Below, in pieces: positions 1 through 7,954 of a stretch of DNA of 20,529 nt; the stretch's first letter is position 1, and each line of letters opens with the position of its first letter. The translations under genes and the position numbers were made by a program. The stretch is from Phoronis australis (Eukaryota > Phoronida > Phoronidae): assembly GCA_002633005.1 (NCBI GenBank), contig NMRA01000471.1, positions 9,510 through 30,038 on the forward strand, read 5' to 3'. The notes under the pieces were generated by a model, which searched no databases, had not been told where the DNA came from, and worked only from the letters and a program-made list of their open reading frames with translations.

Positions 1-1064
1 ATAATACATAAGAAATCAAGGAAAATGCTTGATTTTTAGACCTCCCCCCATTCGGTGCTGTGCGCATCTACAATCGTGGTTTGCGCAAATGCTTACAGCC
101 GGAGAAAATGTTGGCCCCCCCTTGTGATATCCTAGATCCGCCACTGTGGCGTTACGGATTGAAGTGAGCTAGCTATATTCATGAGCTTGGTTGAACAAAA
201 TCGCGGTTGCAAACCACCACGCCTGTTTAGCGCAAGAATTTCAAAGTCGAACACCGAACAGGCAAGCGACCAACATGACTGTTTTTTAAATAAAGTAAAC
301 AGTTGCCGTCTTTAATTTTTTAAAACCGAGGCATTATAAGAGAAATTAACTAATAGATTTTCTTCAGACTCGCGGCTAAGCTACGGACAATAGTTTGTGA
401 ATCGACTAGGACAGACACTGTTGCTTAGGCTAACTTAGACGTTAGGGTAACAAAACCCCAAATGTTAGCGTGCAACTTGTCTAATGCTCTTATCACCTCC
501 ATCTACCGTTACCACATATTTGCCCCCATCACGGTACTACCACTGCCTCCACCCACTCTTCTTGCTGCCCTCTTCACTCTCTCCATATATCAACTCGGGC
601 ATTCAAAGTACGCTCCCTTCGTTCACCGCCATCACCATCACTTTATGCTCTTCAAGTGCCATCTTTTGGCGCCAGTGTCAAACAGGTCGTCTCGGCAACA
701 TAATGTCATCGCCTGTTGCGATGATTTTACTCATTTGCAAAGAATTAAGACATGATTATTGGCAGATGCCGGTTCTCATTTTGTACATCAGCTGGCAAGG
801 AGATTATCCTGACATCAAACCCGAAAGTTACATTTGCGTTTCAGTGGGAAGTAGAGAATAGCGTTATTTTAGTAGGTTCTTAGTCAGGCGAGTGGCTAAG
901 GTTTTACAACTGATGTGATTAATGATGTTCAGTTTTTGCTAAACCGATGATTTAAAGTTAAACTATTGAGAGGGTGGGGTCAAAATACCCGCGAAGTCTA
1001 ATCTCTGAGCTTGTTCTACATAAAAAATAAATAAATAATGCTCGATATACACCGTTACTCAATG
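1..1064. other. Unassigned non-coding DNA
   Basis: I see no gene here. Two overlapping short plus-strand reading frames (462-755 and 484-861) are low-complexity, rich in Leu, Pro, Ser and His, and come from a CT-rich and CCAT-repeating stretch near 500-660. They have no recognisable domain and no convincing start context. The first 140 bases include two C-rich runs (CCTCCCCCC and GGCCCCCCC), which may be remnants of an old repeat, but no ends can be drawn. Confidence 0.5.
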
Positions 1065-1270
1065 ATGGCATCGCACGTTTCTTTTTTAATTATCACAATA
1101 TCTCGGCGAGACCCCTACTTAATCATCCCGGTATCTCGGGATCCCGACTTAAATATCTCGGGATCTCAGGATCTCGTGATCCTGACTTAATTATCTCGAG
1201 ATTCCGGCCGAGATAATTAAGTTGGAATCTCGAGATCCTGAGATAATTAAAAGAAAACGCACGATGTCAT
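1065..1270. mobile_element. Foldback MITE-like element, about 206 bp
   Basis: The ends are inverted repeats. The left end reads ATGGCATCGCACGTTTCTTT and the reverse complement of the right end reads ATGACATCGTGCGTTTTCTT, and both continue into TTAATTATC. The interior is built from inverted and direct repetitions of short words such as TCTCGGGATC, TCTCGAGAT and ACTTAATTATCTCG, so most of the element can fold on itself. There is no ORF. I found no clear target-site duplication beside the ends (left flank CTCAATG, right flank GTTTGGG). It is probably a non-autonomous DNA transposon or foldback element; the superfamily cannot be decided. Confidence 0.6.
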
Positions 1271-1393
1271 GTTTGGGCCACCGTACCCGAGGACCAGCGT
1301 ATCAACACAATGTACCTTAGACTCAGCGCAGAGAGGGAGGGCTGTGGGCTCCTCTGGCTGCTTTAAGTGATGGTTGGGGAACACATACTCACA

Positions 1394-1455
1394 TCAAGGC
1401 GTGAAAATGGGACATTTACATAACTGAACTAACCGGTTGTTCATTCACGCCTTGA
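1394..1455. repeat. Short perfect inverted repeat
   Basis: TCAAGGCGTGAA at 1394-1405 is the exact reverse complement of TTCACGCCTTGA at 1444-1455, with a 38-base spacer. The flanks (CAT before the left arm, CATG after the right arm) partly extend it. This could be the core of a small decayed hairpin element or chance. Nothing else in 1271-1912 supports a gene; a 92-codon plus frame at 1503-1781 has no recognisable features. Confidence 0.4.
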
Positions 1456-1912
1456 CATGAACAATGTGCACAAATGATTTCCAAACGAGTTAGTCAGTTT
1501 AGTTGGCTAGCAACAGTCTTCCTCTACGCCTTATTATAGTGTACAATCTGGGAGGCTCATTTTTGCAACCTGGGCCACTTTCAAAAGACAAATTGACACT
1601 TACGGTTTTCAGCGATTGTATTATGACTGAGCTCAAACTCATAGGTTTGGCGTTAAACTGTTACAAACTTACGAAGTCATCTCTAATTAAATTGATGATT
1701 GAAAAAGAGTTCGTTTTACGGTGTCCGTTTTATGTTTTATTGGTAATTACCCGGTTTACTGGTTTTATTACGTCGGCGTAAGTAAACTAGTTCTAGAATT
1801 TTTAAAATATTAATTGCCAGTTTTCAGAGCAAATACGAAACATAAGCCGGTGGCTATTATCACTCACAATTAACTTAATAGGATATAGACAATTAAAGGG
1901 CTGAGGAGTTAG

Positions 1913-2327
1913 AGACCTGGGCCCGGTCTCCAATCTCTTTACTCGAAATGGAACTCGAAATTAGGTTTGGCATTTTCTACTGTACTTTTGGGCGAACTCA
2001 GGATAAGTGTCTAATATTCTATGCTCGAGTACACAATAACTTACGTAGATAATTTATTGCCCTTAGTTCACAGTTTGTAAACCCAATATTAAAGCAATAA
2101 GTTCGAGTTTGAACTCGAAATTTCAAGTTTTTACTCGAGTTTGTAACACGAATATCAGTGTCCTCAAGGGCAAACTTGAACTAGAAACTCCTATGCATAA
2201 ACTATAATGTATTCGAGCACAGTCTGATAACCAATTATCTTAAGTTCGCACAAAAGGAGCAGAGAAATTGCCAAAAATAGTTTCGAGTTCGTTTCGAATA
2301 CAAAGATTAGAGACCAGGCCCTGGTCT
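1913..2327. mobile_element. Long foldback (palindromic) MITE-like element, about 415 bp
   Basis: The termini are inverted repeats of about 47 bases. The left arm begins AGACCTGGGCCCGGTCTCC and the reverse complement of the right arm begins AGACCAGGGCCTGGTCTCT; both end in GAACTCGAAA. The similarity continues inwards: GGCATTTTCT...GGGCGAACTCAGGATAAG on the left pairs with GGCAATTTCT...GTGCGAACTTAAGATAAT from the right, up to a centre near 2110-2125 made of TTCGAG/CTCGAA words. The two halves therefore form one imperfect long hairpin. The arms have diverged visibly, so the copy is old. No ORF is present, and no target-site duplication could be fixed. Confidence 0.65.
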
Positions 2328-2793
2328 AGCAGTGTGGTCTAGTGGCATTCTAACCCACTATCTTTTTTGATTGGTTATTACATCCTTTTTTGGCCATAGT
2401 AAGATTAAAAAATGGACAATTGCAGCACAAATAAAAAGTTCATGGTCATTCAAAGTTTAATCTATTCATGAGATATGATCGGGATAATATATACAACAAG
2501 ACAGCATTAAGTATCGAATACCAGTCAAGTCACATCCATGTAGTGAAATGAGAGTAGCAAGAGATACAGGGGAATATTAAGTAGGTCATCACCAGAGTTC
2601 TAGGGTCACTGAGCTCTGTATGTTATTGAGAGAATCAGTAGCATGCTGGTCCTGAAAGGCCAATGACTCCTTGATGTACAGTAATTCCTTTATAGGTTCT
2701 TTACAAATAATCATTAGTACTAACTGAATTGGCTTGGTGGTTGTTTCTAACACAATGCCTCGATGTTACTTTTGTCGGAGGTGTTATGTTCTT

Positions 2794-2982
2794 TCAGCCT
2801 GTGTTACAGAGGCGTCTCTGTGTGAGTCCACTATAGAATTCCTTACAGTTGTCACATTCAACATTATACACAGCAGTGCTTCTATTTAATAAAGGGATTG
2901 GTGACTTAAGTTTACACAGCATATTGGAAAGTTTGAGAAGAGATTTGAAATAAGTATTAGCCGAACGGCTGGGTCTATGCAA
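2794..2982 (-). pseudogene. PLE GIY-YIG endonuclease remnant
   Basis: On the minus strand, downstream of the RT, the translation contains VYNVECDNCKEFYSG followed by LTQRRL. This matches the GIY-YIG nuclease start of Penelope-like elements (VY...C..C..FYIG.T.RRL), with Ser in place of the usual Ile before Gly. The two cysteines CDNC are the zinc-finger-like pair commonly seen there. Further along, in other frames, RHCVRNNH and KESLA-like words continue the domain, so frameshifts have broken it. It would nick target DNA in an intact element. The homologous stretch in copy 2 (VECNNCKEFY) confirms the identity. Confidence 0.75.
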
Positions 2983-3122
2983 TGTATAAGGCGAGATAAC
3001 TGACGTTTCAATTTTAAACTACTTGCATGGCCTGGTGTATCCAAGAGTTAAATGAAATTTACTTTTTCTCGGGTCCAATAACAGCTATGTTATCTACGTC
3101 ATTCATTTTAAAAAAGAAGTGC

Positions 3123-3710
3123 CTAAAAATTGAGATGGTAACCATTGGCACGCAATAACTGGAAAATTCTAGCTACGTCACTATTAAAATAATTCAATTC
3201 GGTGGAACAAATTCTCCAGACACGGTGTAACAAGTAATTGACTAGACCTCTCATGTACTGGATCGGCACAAAATTATCAAATTTAAGATAAAGCCCAGAA
3301 AAACTGGGCTTACGATACACAGATATAACAATGTTCCTATTCTCACGTTTAACCAAGACATCTAAGAAGGGTAAACACAACTCGTGCTCAGATTCAATGG
3401 CGAAGTTGATGGACGGATGCATATTGTTCTTGTAATCGAAAAAGGTGTTGACTGAGTTCTTGGATGAAAACATAATAAACGTATCGTCCACACACCTACG
3501 ATAAAATTGTGGTCTACAGTCCGGTGGACAACTGAACAGAGCCTCAGTCTCAAGATTGTACATGAAAATATTAGCTAACACTGGTCCCAGGGGTGAACCC
3601 ATAGCCACTCCGTCAATCTGATCATAAAAGTTCATCACCAAACAGAAAATGGTTCTTAGTCGGTGGGCCAGATTTTGTAGGGCCTCTAGAAAATGGTTTT
3701 TGTGAGTACT
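3123..3710 (-). pseudogene. PLE reverse transcriptase fragment (motif B to C-terminal part)
   Basis: The frame is open from about 3710 to a stop at 3123; its apparent start at 3641 is a TTG, so this is an internal fragment and not a complete gene. Numbering from 3641, RT motif B is IDGVAMGSPLGP at residues 9-20 and motif C is RRCVDDTF at 48-55. These are followed by PFLDVLV at 91-97 and SVYRKPSFSG at 107-116, a combination typical of Penelope-like RTs. The catalytic YxDD box reads CVDD, a change explained by one base (TAT to TGT). Motif A is missing here but occurs in the separate fragment at 5192-5320. The known role of the family is target-primed reverse transcription of element RNA in the nucleus; this copy cannot do it. 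Confidence 0.85.
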
Positions 3711-4330
3711 TTAGGGGGGCAATTTTATTTTGGTGTTTTTTAATTCATTTATTAGAGTGTTTTTAAAATCTAAAAAGTTCCCACATATAAAGTTGCACAT
3801 TTTTGAGAAATTTGAGTTTGAATTTACCTAATAATCACCAAAGAGCTTAGTAAACTTATATTTGTAAAAACAACAGTTTTGGTGACTTTTTTGTAAAACA
3901 AGTAACATGGTCCCATCAGTGCCATTGTATTGAACAATATTACACTCACATTACATATTTAACTATTGTAAATTAATTGTAAACAGTGAAATTTAAAAAA
4001 TGTAAAGAGACACCTAGTGGCAAAAATGCAAACTAAGTCTGAATGTTACTAGTAAGTTATTCTGGCATTGTCAGGCAACAAAAATAACACAAAACACTTG
4101 AGACTGGGCAAAATTTGTGCCTCAATGACTAAAACATTGACTAATGGTGTAAAATACAGCTTGTTTGTATAATACACCAGAAATATGTTATAGTACAAAA
4201 ACAATATAGTTGAATGATCTCTGTGAATGTGCACAAAGACTGTACGAAAATAATGGATTATTCTGACAGCGTTTATCAAGCAGTATGAGACAAATACATG
4301 ACAATGATCAAAGTATGTACTTTCTATGAC
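3711..4330. other. AT-rich stretch between PLE copy 1 and the CXC-type relic
   Basis: This is AT-rich DNA with homopolymer-like runs. A 76-codon minus-strand frame at 4049-4279 is hydrophobic and aromatic and looks like chance. At 4011-4025 the sequence CACCTAGTGGCAAAAA resembles the CCTAGTGGC ends of the tandem units at the right edge of the window, but nothing else of that repeat is visible here. Confidence 0.4.
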
Positions 4331-4722
4331 TTAATCAACAAATAAAATTAACTTTTTAATACAAAAAAGGAAATAACGGGGTTGGAGGTCTATTTGGGGT
4401 TGACTTGTCAAAGAACTATCCAATGTTATGCAGTCAGTGTTGCTGATGTTACTACAGTTGTCACAGCTGCACATTTCTGTACAGTTTGACCCAGCATTGT
4501 AGCACAAACTCAGTTTCCCAGCACACATGTTCTTTTTGCACTTGCAGCGTTCATCGTTTAGTACTGTCAATGGAGATGCGGTCATTGCCATACATATTAA
4601 CTGCAAAGCTCCACCGCCAAGATTAGCCCGCAGGCAATGAAGGGTCAAACGCGAAGTCCTTGTTTGGAGGCGGGCACTATTTGGGCAAACGTTTGATTCA
4701 AAATATGTTATAATGGGCTGTG
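4331..4722 (-). pseudogene. Cysteine-rich CXC-like tail of a repeat-type protein
   Basis: The minus-strand frame is open from about 4722 and ends at 4331. It contains LHCLRANLGGGALQL and then a cysteine cluster, CKCKKNMCAGKLSLC, followed by NCTEMCSCDNC. The spacing (CxCK...C....C...G..CTxxCxC..C) resembles the tesmin/TSO1-like CXC-type tail found at the C-terminus of many uncharacterised, repeat-encoded proteins of marine invertebrates; in several of those, as I recall, a LRANYQ-like motif precedes it, comparable to CLRANLGG here. Several expected residues are missing and no start codon begins the frame. It is probably the 3' part of the same broken gene as 4723-5083. Confidence 0.5.
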
Positions 4723-5083
4723 TTAATTAGAGTCAGCATGTGAATTATTGAACACTAGCCTCAATTCACTTTCGTATCTCTTAGTCGGGCACAAACTACA
4801 ACAGTGAGTAGCTTCAACAATATTTCTTAAGATTGCCTGTCCAAATAACTCCATGCACAACAGCTTTCTGAAGAACAGCTTCAAATTTTGCTTTAGTTTT
4901 GAAAGGCAAATGACATCTCCTTGTGTTAGAAGCTTCGATTCAATGAACTCCGAACAAAACTGTAGAAAAACATCTCTGAAAACTGTGAATTCGTCACTCA
5001 TTGCTTCACAATCGTTGTCTTTTTTATAGCATGATGATCTGTGGTACTTGGCTTCTAAGACACATTCTTTATCTTATGAATTT
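4723..5083 (-). pseudogene. KYHR-type N-terminal fragment of the same relic
   Basis: The frame is open from about 5083 to a stop at 4723. It reads DKECVLEAKYHRSSCYKK, then continues from ATG at 5001 with DEFTVFRDVFLQFCSEFIESK and CCSLCPTKRYESELRL. The EAKYHRSCY word is a recurring N-terminal motif of the same uncharacterised invertebrate repeat-encoded proteins that carry CXC-like tails (family knowledge, recalled and not searched). The fragment at 4331-4722 lies downstream in another frame, so a frameshift or deletion separates them and a large central part is missing. Function of the intact protein is unknown to me. Confidence 0.45.
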
Positions 5084-5191
5084 CATTTGCATATTCAGGG
5101 CTCTGGACTGAGCTGTTGCTTGCGATACAAGTCCAACTGAAAAAAACCCTGTTTAACTGCTGTCATAAGTAACTTAGGTATTGGTTACGAG

Positions 5192-5320
5192 TCAATTTAT
5201 GGACCTTGTCAGTACATCAACATACAGCTGGTTAAGACACAATTCAACGACCTCATCCAAAGGTACATTAGTGAAGAGGCTACAGACATCAAGACAACAC
5301 ATAAAGGGTGCATCATTACT
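5192..5320 (-). pseudogene. PLE reverse transcriptase motif A fragment (inverted)
   Basis: The minus-strand translation contains APFMCCLDVCSLFTNVPLDE followed by VVELCLNQLY. LDVxSLFTNVP is RT motif A of Penelope-like elements and carries the first catalytic Asp. The frame runs into a stop at 5192, where similarity ends. This is the RT portion that precedes motif B, which is the part missing from copy 1, so the two copies together cover most of the RT palm. Its orientation is opposite to the GIY-YIG part that immediately follows, which marks an inversion junction near 5320. Confidence 0.75.
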
Positions 5321-5580
5321 TAAGTCACCTATCCCTTTAATAAATAAAAGCAATGTTGTATAAGGTTGAATGTAACAACTGTAAGGAATTCTACATGGAC
5401 TCACACAGAGACGCCTCTGTGACAGGCTGAAAGAACAGAACACCTCTGACAAAAGTAACATGTATAGGCATTGTGTTAGCAACAACTGCCAATTCGGATA
5501 GTATTATTTGTAACGAACCTATAAAGGAATTACTGTACATCAAGGAGTCATTGGCCATTCAGGATCAGCATGCTACTGAT
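5320..5580 (+). pseudogene. PLE GIY-YIG fragment, first direct unit
   Basis: On the plus strand the translation reads LKSPIPLINKSNVV, then after a stop VECNNCKEFYMDSHRDA, matching LKSPIPLLNRSTAVYNVECDNCKEFY of copy 1. Further on, in other frames, RHCVSNN and EPIKELLYIKESLAIQDQHA continue the C-terminal domain. KESLAI is typical of the end of Penelope endonuclease regions. Several frameshifts and stops break it. It is one of two direct copies of this part within the element. Confidence 0.65.
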
Positions 5581-5812
5581 TCTCTCAATAACATGCAGAG
5601 CTCAGTGACCCTACAACTATGGTGAATCAGTAGCATGCTGGTCCTGAATGGCCAATGACTCCTTGATGTGCAGTAATTCTTTTATAGGTTCTTTATAACT
5701 AATACTAACTGAATTGGCTTGGTGGTTGTTGCTAACACAAAGCTTATAGATGTTACTTTAGTTGGAGGTGTTATGTTCTTTCAGCCTGTCACAGAGGCCT
5801 CTCTATATTGGA
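5396..5812. repeat. Near-perfect inverted repeat of PLE 3' sequence, arms about 185 bp
   Basis: The left arm at about 5396-5580 (from GGACTCACACAGAGACGCCT to CAGCATGCTACTGAT) is matched in reverse complement by 5626-5812, which begins ATCAGTAGCATGCTGGTCCT. The spacer of 45 bases is TCTCTCAATAAC...GGTGA. A third arm follows in direct orientation from about 5810, so a second hairpin centred near 5811 also exists. The arms differ at scattered positions and by small insertions or deletions, for example AGTTATAAAG near the middle. Confidence 0.8.
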
Positions 5813-6218
5813 CTCACACAGAGACGCCTCTGTGGCAGGCTGATAGAAAATAACACCTCAGACAAAAGAAACACCTATAGGCATTGTGTTAGCAACAACC
5901 ATTAAGCCAATTCAGTTAGGTAAAGAACCTATAAAGGAATTACTGTTCATTCAGGAGTCATTGGCCATTCAGGACCAGCATGCTACTGATTCTCTCAATA
6001 ACATACAGCTCAGTGACCCTACAACTATGGTGATGACCAACTTACTATTCCCTGTATCTCTTGCTACTTTCATTTCACTACATGGATGTGACTTAACTGG
6101 TATTCGACACTTAATGCTGTCTTGTTGTATATATTATCCTGGTGATATCTTATTAGTAGACGAAACGTTGAATGAACATGAACTTTAAATGTGCGGCGAT
6201 TGTCCGTTTTTTAATCTT
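5810..6218 (+). pseudogene. PLE GIY-YIG C-terminal and 3' tail, second direct unit
   Basis: This repeats 5396-5625 in direct orientation and then continues uniquely to the element's 3' end. A plus-strand frame of 100 codons at 5886-6188 includes EPIKELLFIQESLAIQDQHA, the C-terminal signature of the domain. It is not a gene by itself: its apparent start lies inside the domain. The tail from 6050 to about 6218 is homologous in inverted orientation to 2401-2590 of copy 1, which fixes the 3' limit. Confidence 0.65.
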
Positions 6219-6878
6219 TTCGATTGGGAACCGATCCTCGTCCTGTAGAGAGTGTAGGTGTTCGTTGGGTGTAGAAAAACAAATTAGCGTGTGAATATAC
6301 CAACAAAGCGAGTTAAAAACATCTAAACATAATTAGACATCTGGCGGACACTGGAAAAGAGCTAGGGATTCCTTAAATGAAAGTGCGTCATCATGACCTT
6401 CGAAAACATGTACATGAGTGTAACCCCGAGCATGCACTACAGCAGACTTTAAAACATTTTACAGCTAGGTGGACCCCACGTTGTTGTCACAGGTGCAGAA
6501 CGGTAACAAGAAAATTCTGTCAGACCAAATGTGACCATGTACCCTGTTGCATCGGATGACACGTCATCTGTTGGAGCGCTCCCTCATACAGCAGGCCTGA
6601 CTGGTCATTTTATTACGCCCTGGAACGGGTTATCTCATTTCGAATGACTTTCTGAGCACTTAGAGAGCGTTTTATCACCAATTGCTTGAGGTATTTCCTG
6701 AAATAATTACCAAGTTACAACTACGGGAGATGAAATTAACAAAATCAAGCAAGTGATCGATGTGCAATAGCCCGGTAACTGTGTCGTTATACCCTCCTGA
6801 TCAATTGAGTGCTCTTTTGTAGGTAATCATTAACGAAAGTGTTCTCATTGGAAATGTTACCATACATAGGATAGTGCA
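6219..6878. other. Unassigned DNA with a small Cys/His-rich frame
   Basis: A plus-strand frame of 60 codons at 6377-6559 contains HHDLRKHVHECNPEH and a cysteine cluster CCHRCRTVTRKFCQTKCDHV. The cluster has paired cysteines like a small zinc-binding tail of a DNA transposase, but I cannot match it to a family and there is no second motif. The remainder shows nothing I can name. Confidence 0.3.
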
Positions 6879-6982
6879 GTGAAGAGACTAGCGGCATCTC
6901 CAGGCGCGATCTGTAGATGAATGGATAGCCGTGAAGAGACTGGTGGGATCTCAATGAGCGATTTGTAGATGATTGGAAGTAC
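6879..6982. repeat. Two-copy tandem duplication, 52-bp period
   Basis: Copy 1 begins at 6879 with GTGAAGAGACTAGCGGCATC and copy 2 begins at 6931 with GTGAAGAGACTGGTGGGATC. Both end in CGAT-TGTAGATGA-TGG. Substitutions are frequent, so the duplication is not recent. No coding role is evident; a minus-strand frame across it (6857-7108) shows no domain. Confidence 0.6.
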
Positions 6983-7175
6983 TTTCAGAAACCTGCTGTT
7001 TTGTATCTTTAAAAGGCGCGTCAAGTGATTTTTTTTGAAAACGCATAATTTTATGCGGATATATGGAAACGTGAATCGCAAAGGGTGGAAACAAAGCATT
7101 GAGCTCATGGTCGCTAAACAGTGACGGAAGGGATATTAAACATTTTGTAAGTCCAAACTTTTGTAGACAGAGACT

Positions 7176-7186
7176 AAGATGGCGGA
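7176..7186 (+). promoter_or_regulatory. YY1-like element overlapping an ATG
   Basis: AAGATGGCGGA matches the YY1 core (AANATGGCGG) that in many metazoan housekeeping genes lies just after the transcription start and overlaps the first ATG. Downstream, at 7307-7315, CAG followed by GTAAGT is a near-perfect splice donor, so the arrangement could be a first exon of a plus-strand gene. There is no independent evidence for transcription. Confidence 0.3.
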
Positions 7187-7250
7187 CTGTCCTTCAATAG
7201 TCTTTACCTTTAGGCATTGTAGAAACAATGTAAAACAGTTCAAAATCCGG
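7179..7250 (+). CDS. Candidate first coding exon (24 codons), unrecognised
   Basis: ATG at 7179 sits in a good context (AAGATGG, with A at -3 and G at +4) and opens MADCPSIVFTFRHCRN... for 24 codons to a TAA at 7251. A possible donor (CCG followed by GTAAAA) lies immediately before the stop at 7249-7250. A stronger donor at 7310 lies beyond the stop, in which case the frame would be an upstream ORF in a 5' exon. I recognise no family, and no downstream exon could be joined to it. It is listed because the YY1-like start context is non-random in animals; it may be chance. Confidence 0.2.
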
Positions 7251-7315
7251 TAAAAATATTTATCAAAAAACACTTTTTTCAATCCCTGTTTGGTGTGGAT
7301 CTCCATCAGGTAAGT

Positions 7316-7954
7316 GTCTTTTCATCAAAACATGAAATATGTTCTGTAAGGGTTCCGATACCCGATAAAATAGGGCGCCTAAGATTGACCTTCTTATATA
7401 CCTTGGTTAGAGTTTAAAAATATCCAGGTTTCGGATCATCGGAAATGAGAAATTTAGGTTGGTGACGTAGAACACCGTTGCTGCAACTGTTGGTAAGTTT
7501 GGATAGCTCACACTTGCATCCATTTAAGATCGAAACCTAATGTATCTTTAACAAGTATTTTTTACCGGATTTTTAAAGTGCGTTGCCTATTTCTACACTG
7601 TTTAATTTTATCGGGTCTCGACTTACGTCATTTTTGTCTTCAGCTATAGTTGTTTGACGGTGTAACACAATCTTTTTAAACGTAAACAGAAGAGTTGCGG
7701 TTGAAAATCAGGAAACCTTAATTATTGATTTTGGGGACACTTTTAAGAAACATCGACTGCAAATGAATGTCGATTTCTAAGTGGCTTTTTGTTTTCGAGA
7801 AAACTTACAAATCTCGTGTTTACTTGTGCTCTATTAGATATGTGTAGTTTACGGCATTTTCAGAATTTTTCGCTAAAATCTGCTCTGTTTTATTTTATAA
7901 TGATCACTTTTTTATGATCGTCGGACACGCGATGTCAGTCTCATTTCACGAAGT
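7316..7954. other. Unassigned AT-rich DNA
   Basis: I find no open frame of note, no RNA gene and no repeat with definable ends. If 7310 is a real donor, this is intron. Confidence 0.4.

Larger units (their letters stand above)
2401..3710 (-). mobile_element. Penelope-like retroelement, 5'-truncated copy 1
   Basis: This minus-strand copy covers the middle of the RT domain, a linker with stop codons, the GIY-YIG endonuclease remnant and a 3' tail. Its 3' limit near 2401 comes from comparison with copy 2: both end in a stretch like CAATTGTCC-ATTTTTTAATCTT on the element strand, and similarity stops just after. The 5' limit near 3710 is where the RT frame meets a stop and the AT-rich sequence upstream no longer looks coding. 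RT followed by GIY-YIG is the diagnostic domain order of Penelope-like elements. Stops in the linker and 5' truncation make it dead. Confidence 0.8.
5192..6218 (+). mobile_element. Penelope-like retroelement, rearranged copy 2
   Basis: This is a second copy of the same PLE family as 2401-3710, here with its 3' end pointing right. From left to right it contains an RT piece in inverted (minus) orientation (5192-5320), a plus-strand GIY-YIG/3' piece (about 5320-5625), an inverted piece of the 3' part (5626-5812), and a second plus-strand GIY-YIG/3' piece running to the 3' end (about 5810-6218). The motif B/C part of the RT is absent. An inverted 5' segment with loss of sequence at the junction resembles twin-priming products of target-primed retrotransposition. 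No intact frame survives. Confidence 0.75.

Noticed and set aside
462-861. Two overlapping plus-strand frames, 97 and 125 codons
   Set aside because: Low-complexity composition from a CT-rich stretch, no domain, no splice signals; consistent with chance.
2335-2345. TGGTCTAGTGG, an apparent tRNA-Glu/Asp-type box A just right of the foldback element
   Set aside because: No box B follows at tRNA distance and no cloverleaf can be formed, so it is treated as coincidence or a lost SINE head.
4011-4025. CACCTAGTGGCAAAAA resembling the CTAGTGGC ends of the right-edge repeat
   Set aside because: Ten shared bases with no neighbouring similarity are not enough to call a repeat copy.
6377-6559. Cys/His-rich 60-codon frame resembling a transposase zinc tail
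   Set aside because: A cysteine cluster alone cannot be assigned; no transposase core, terminal repeats or target duplication are visible nearby.
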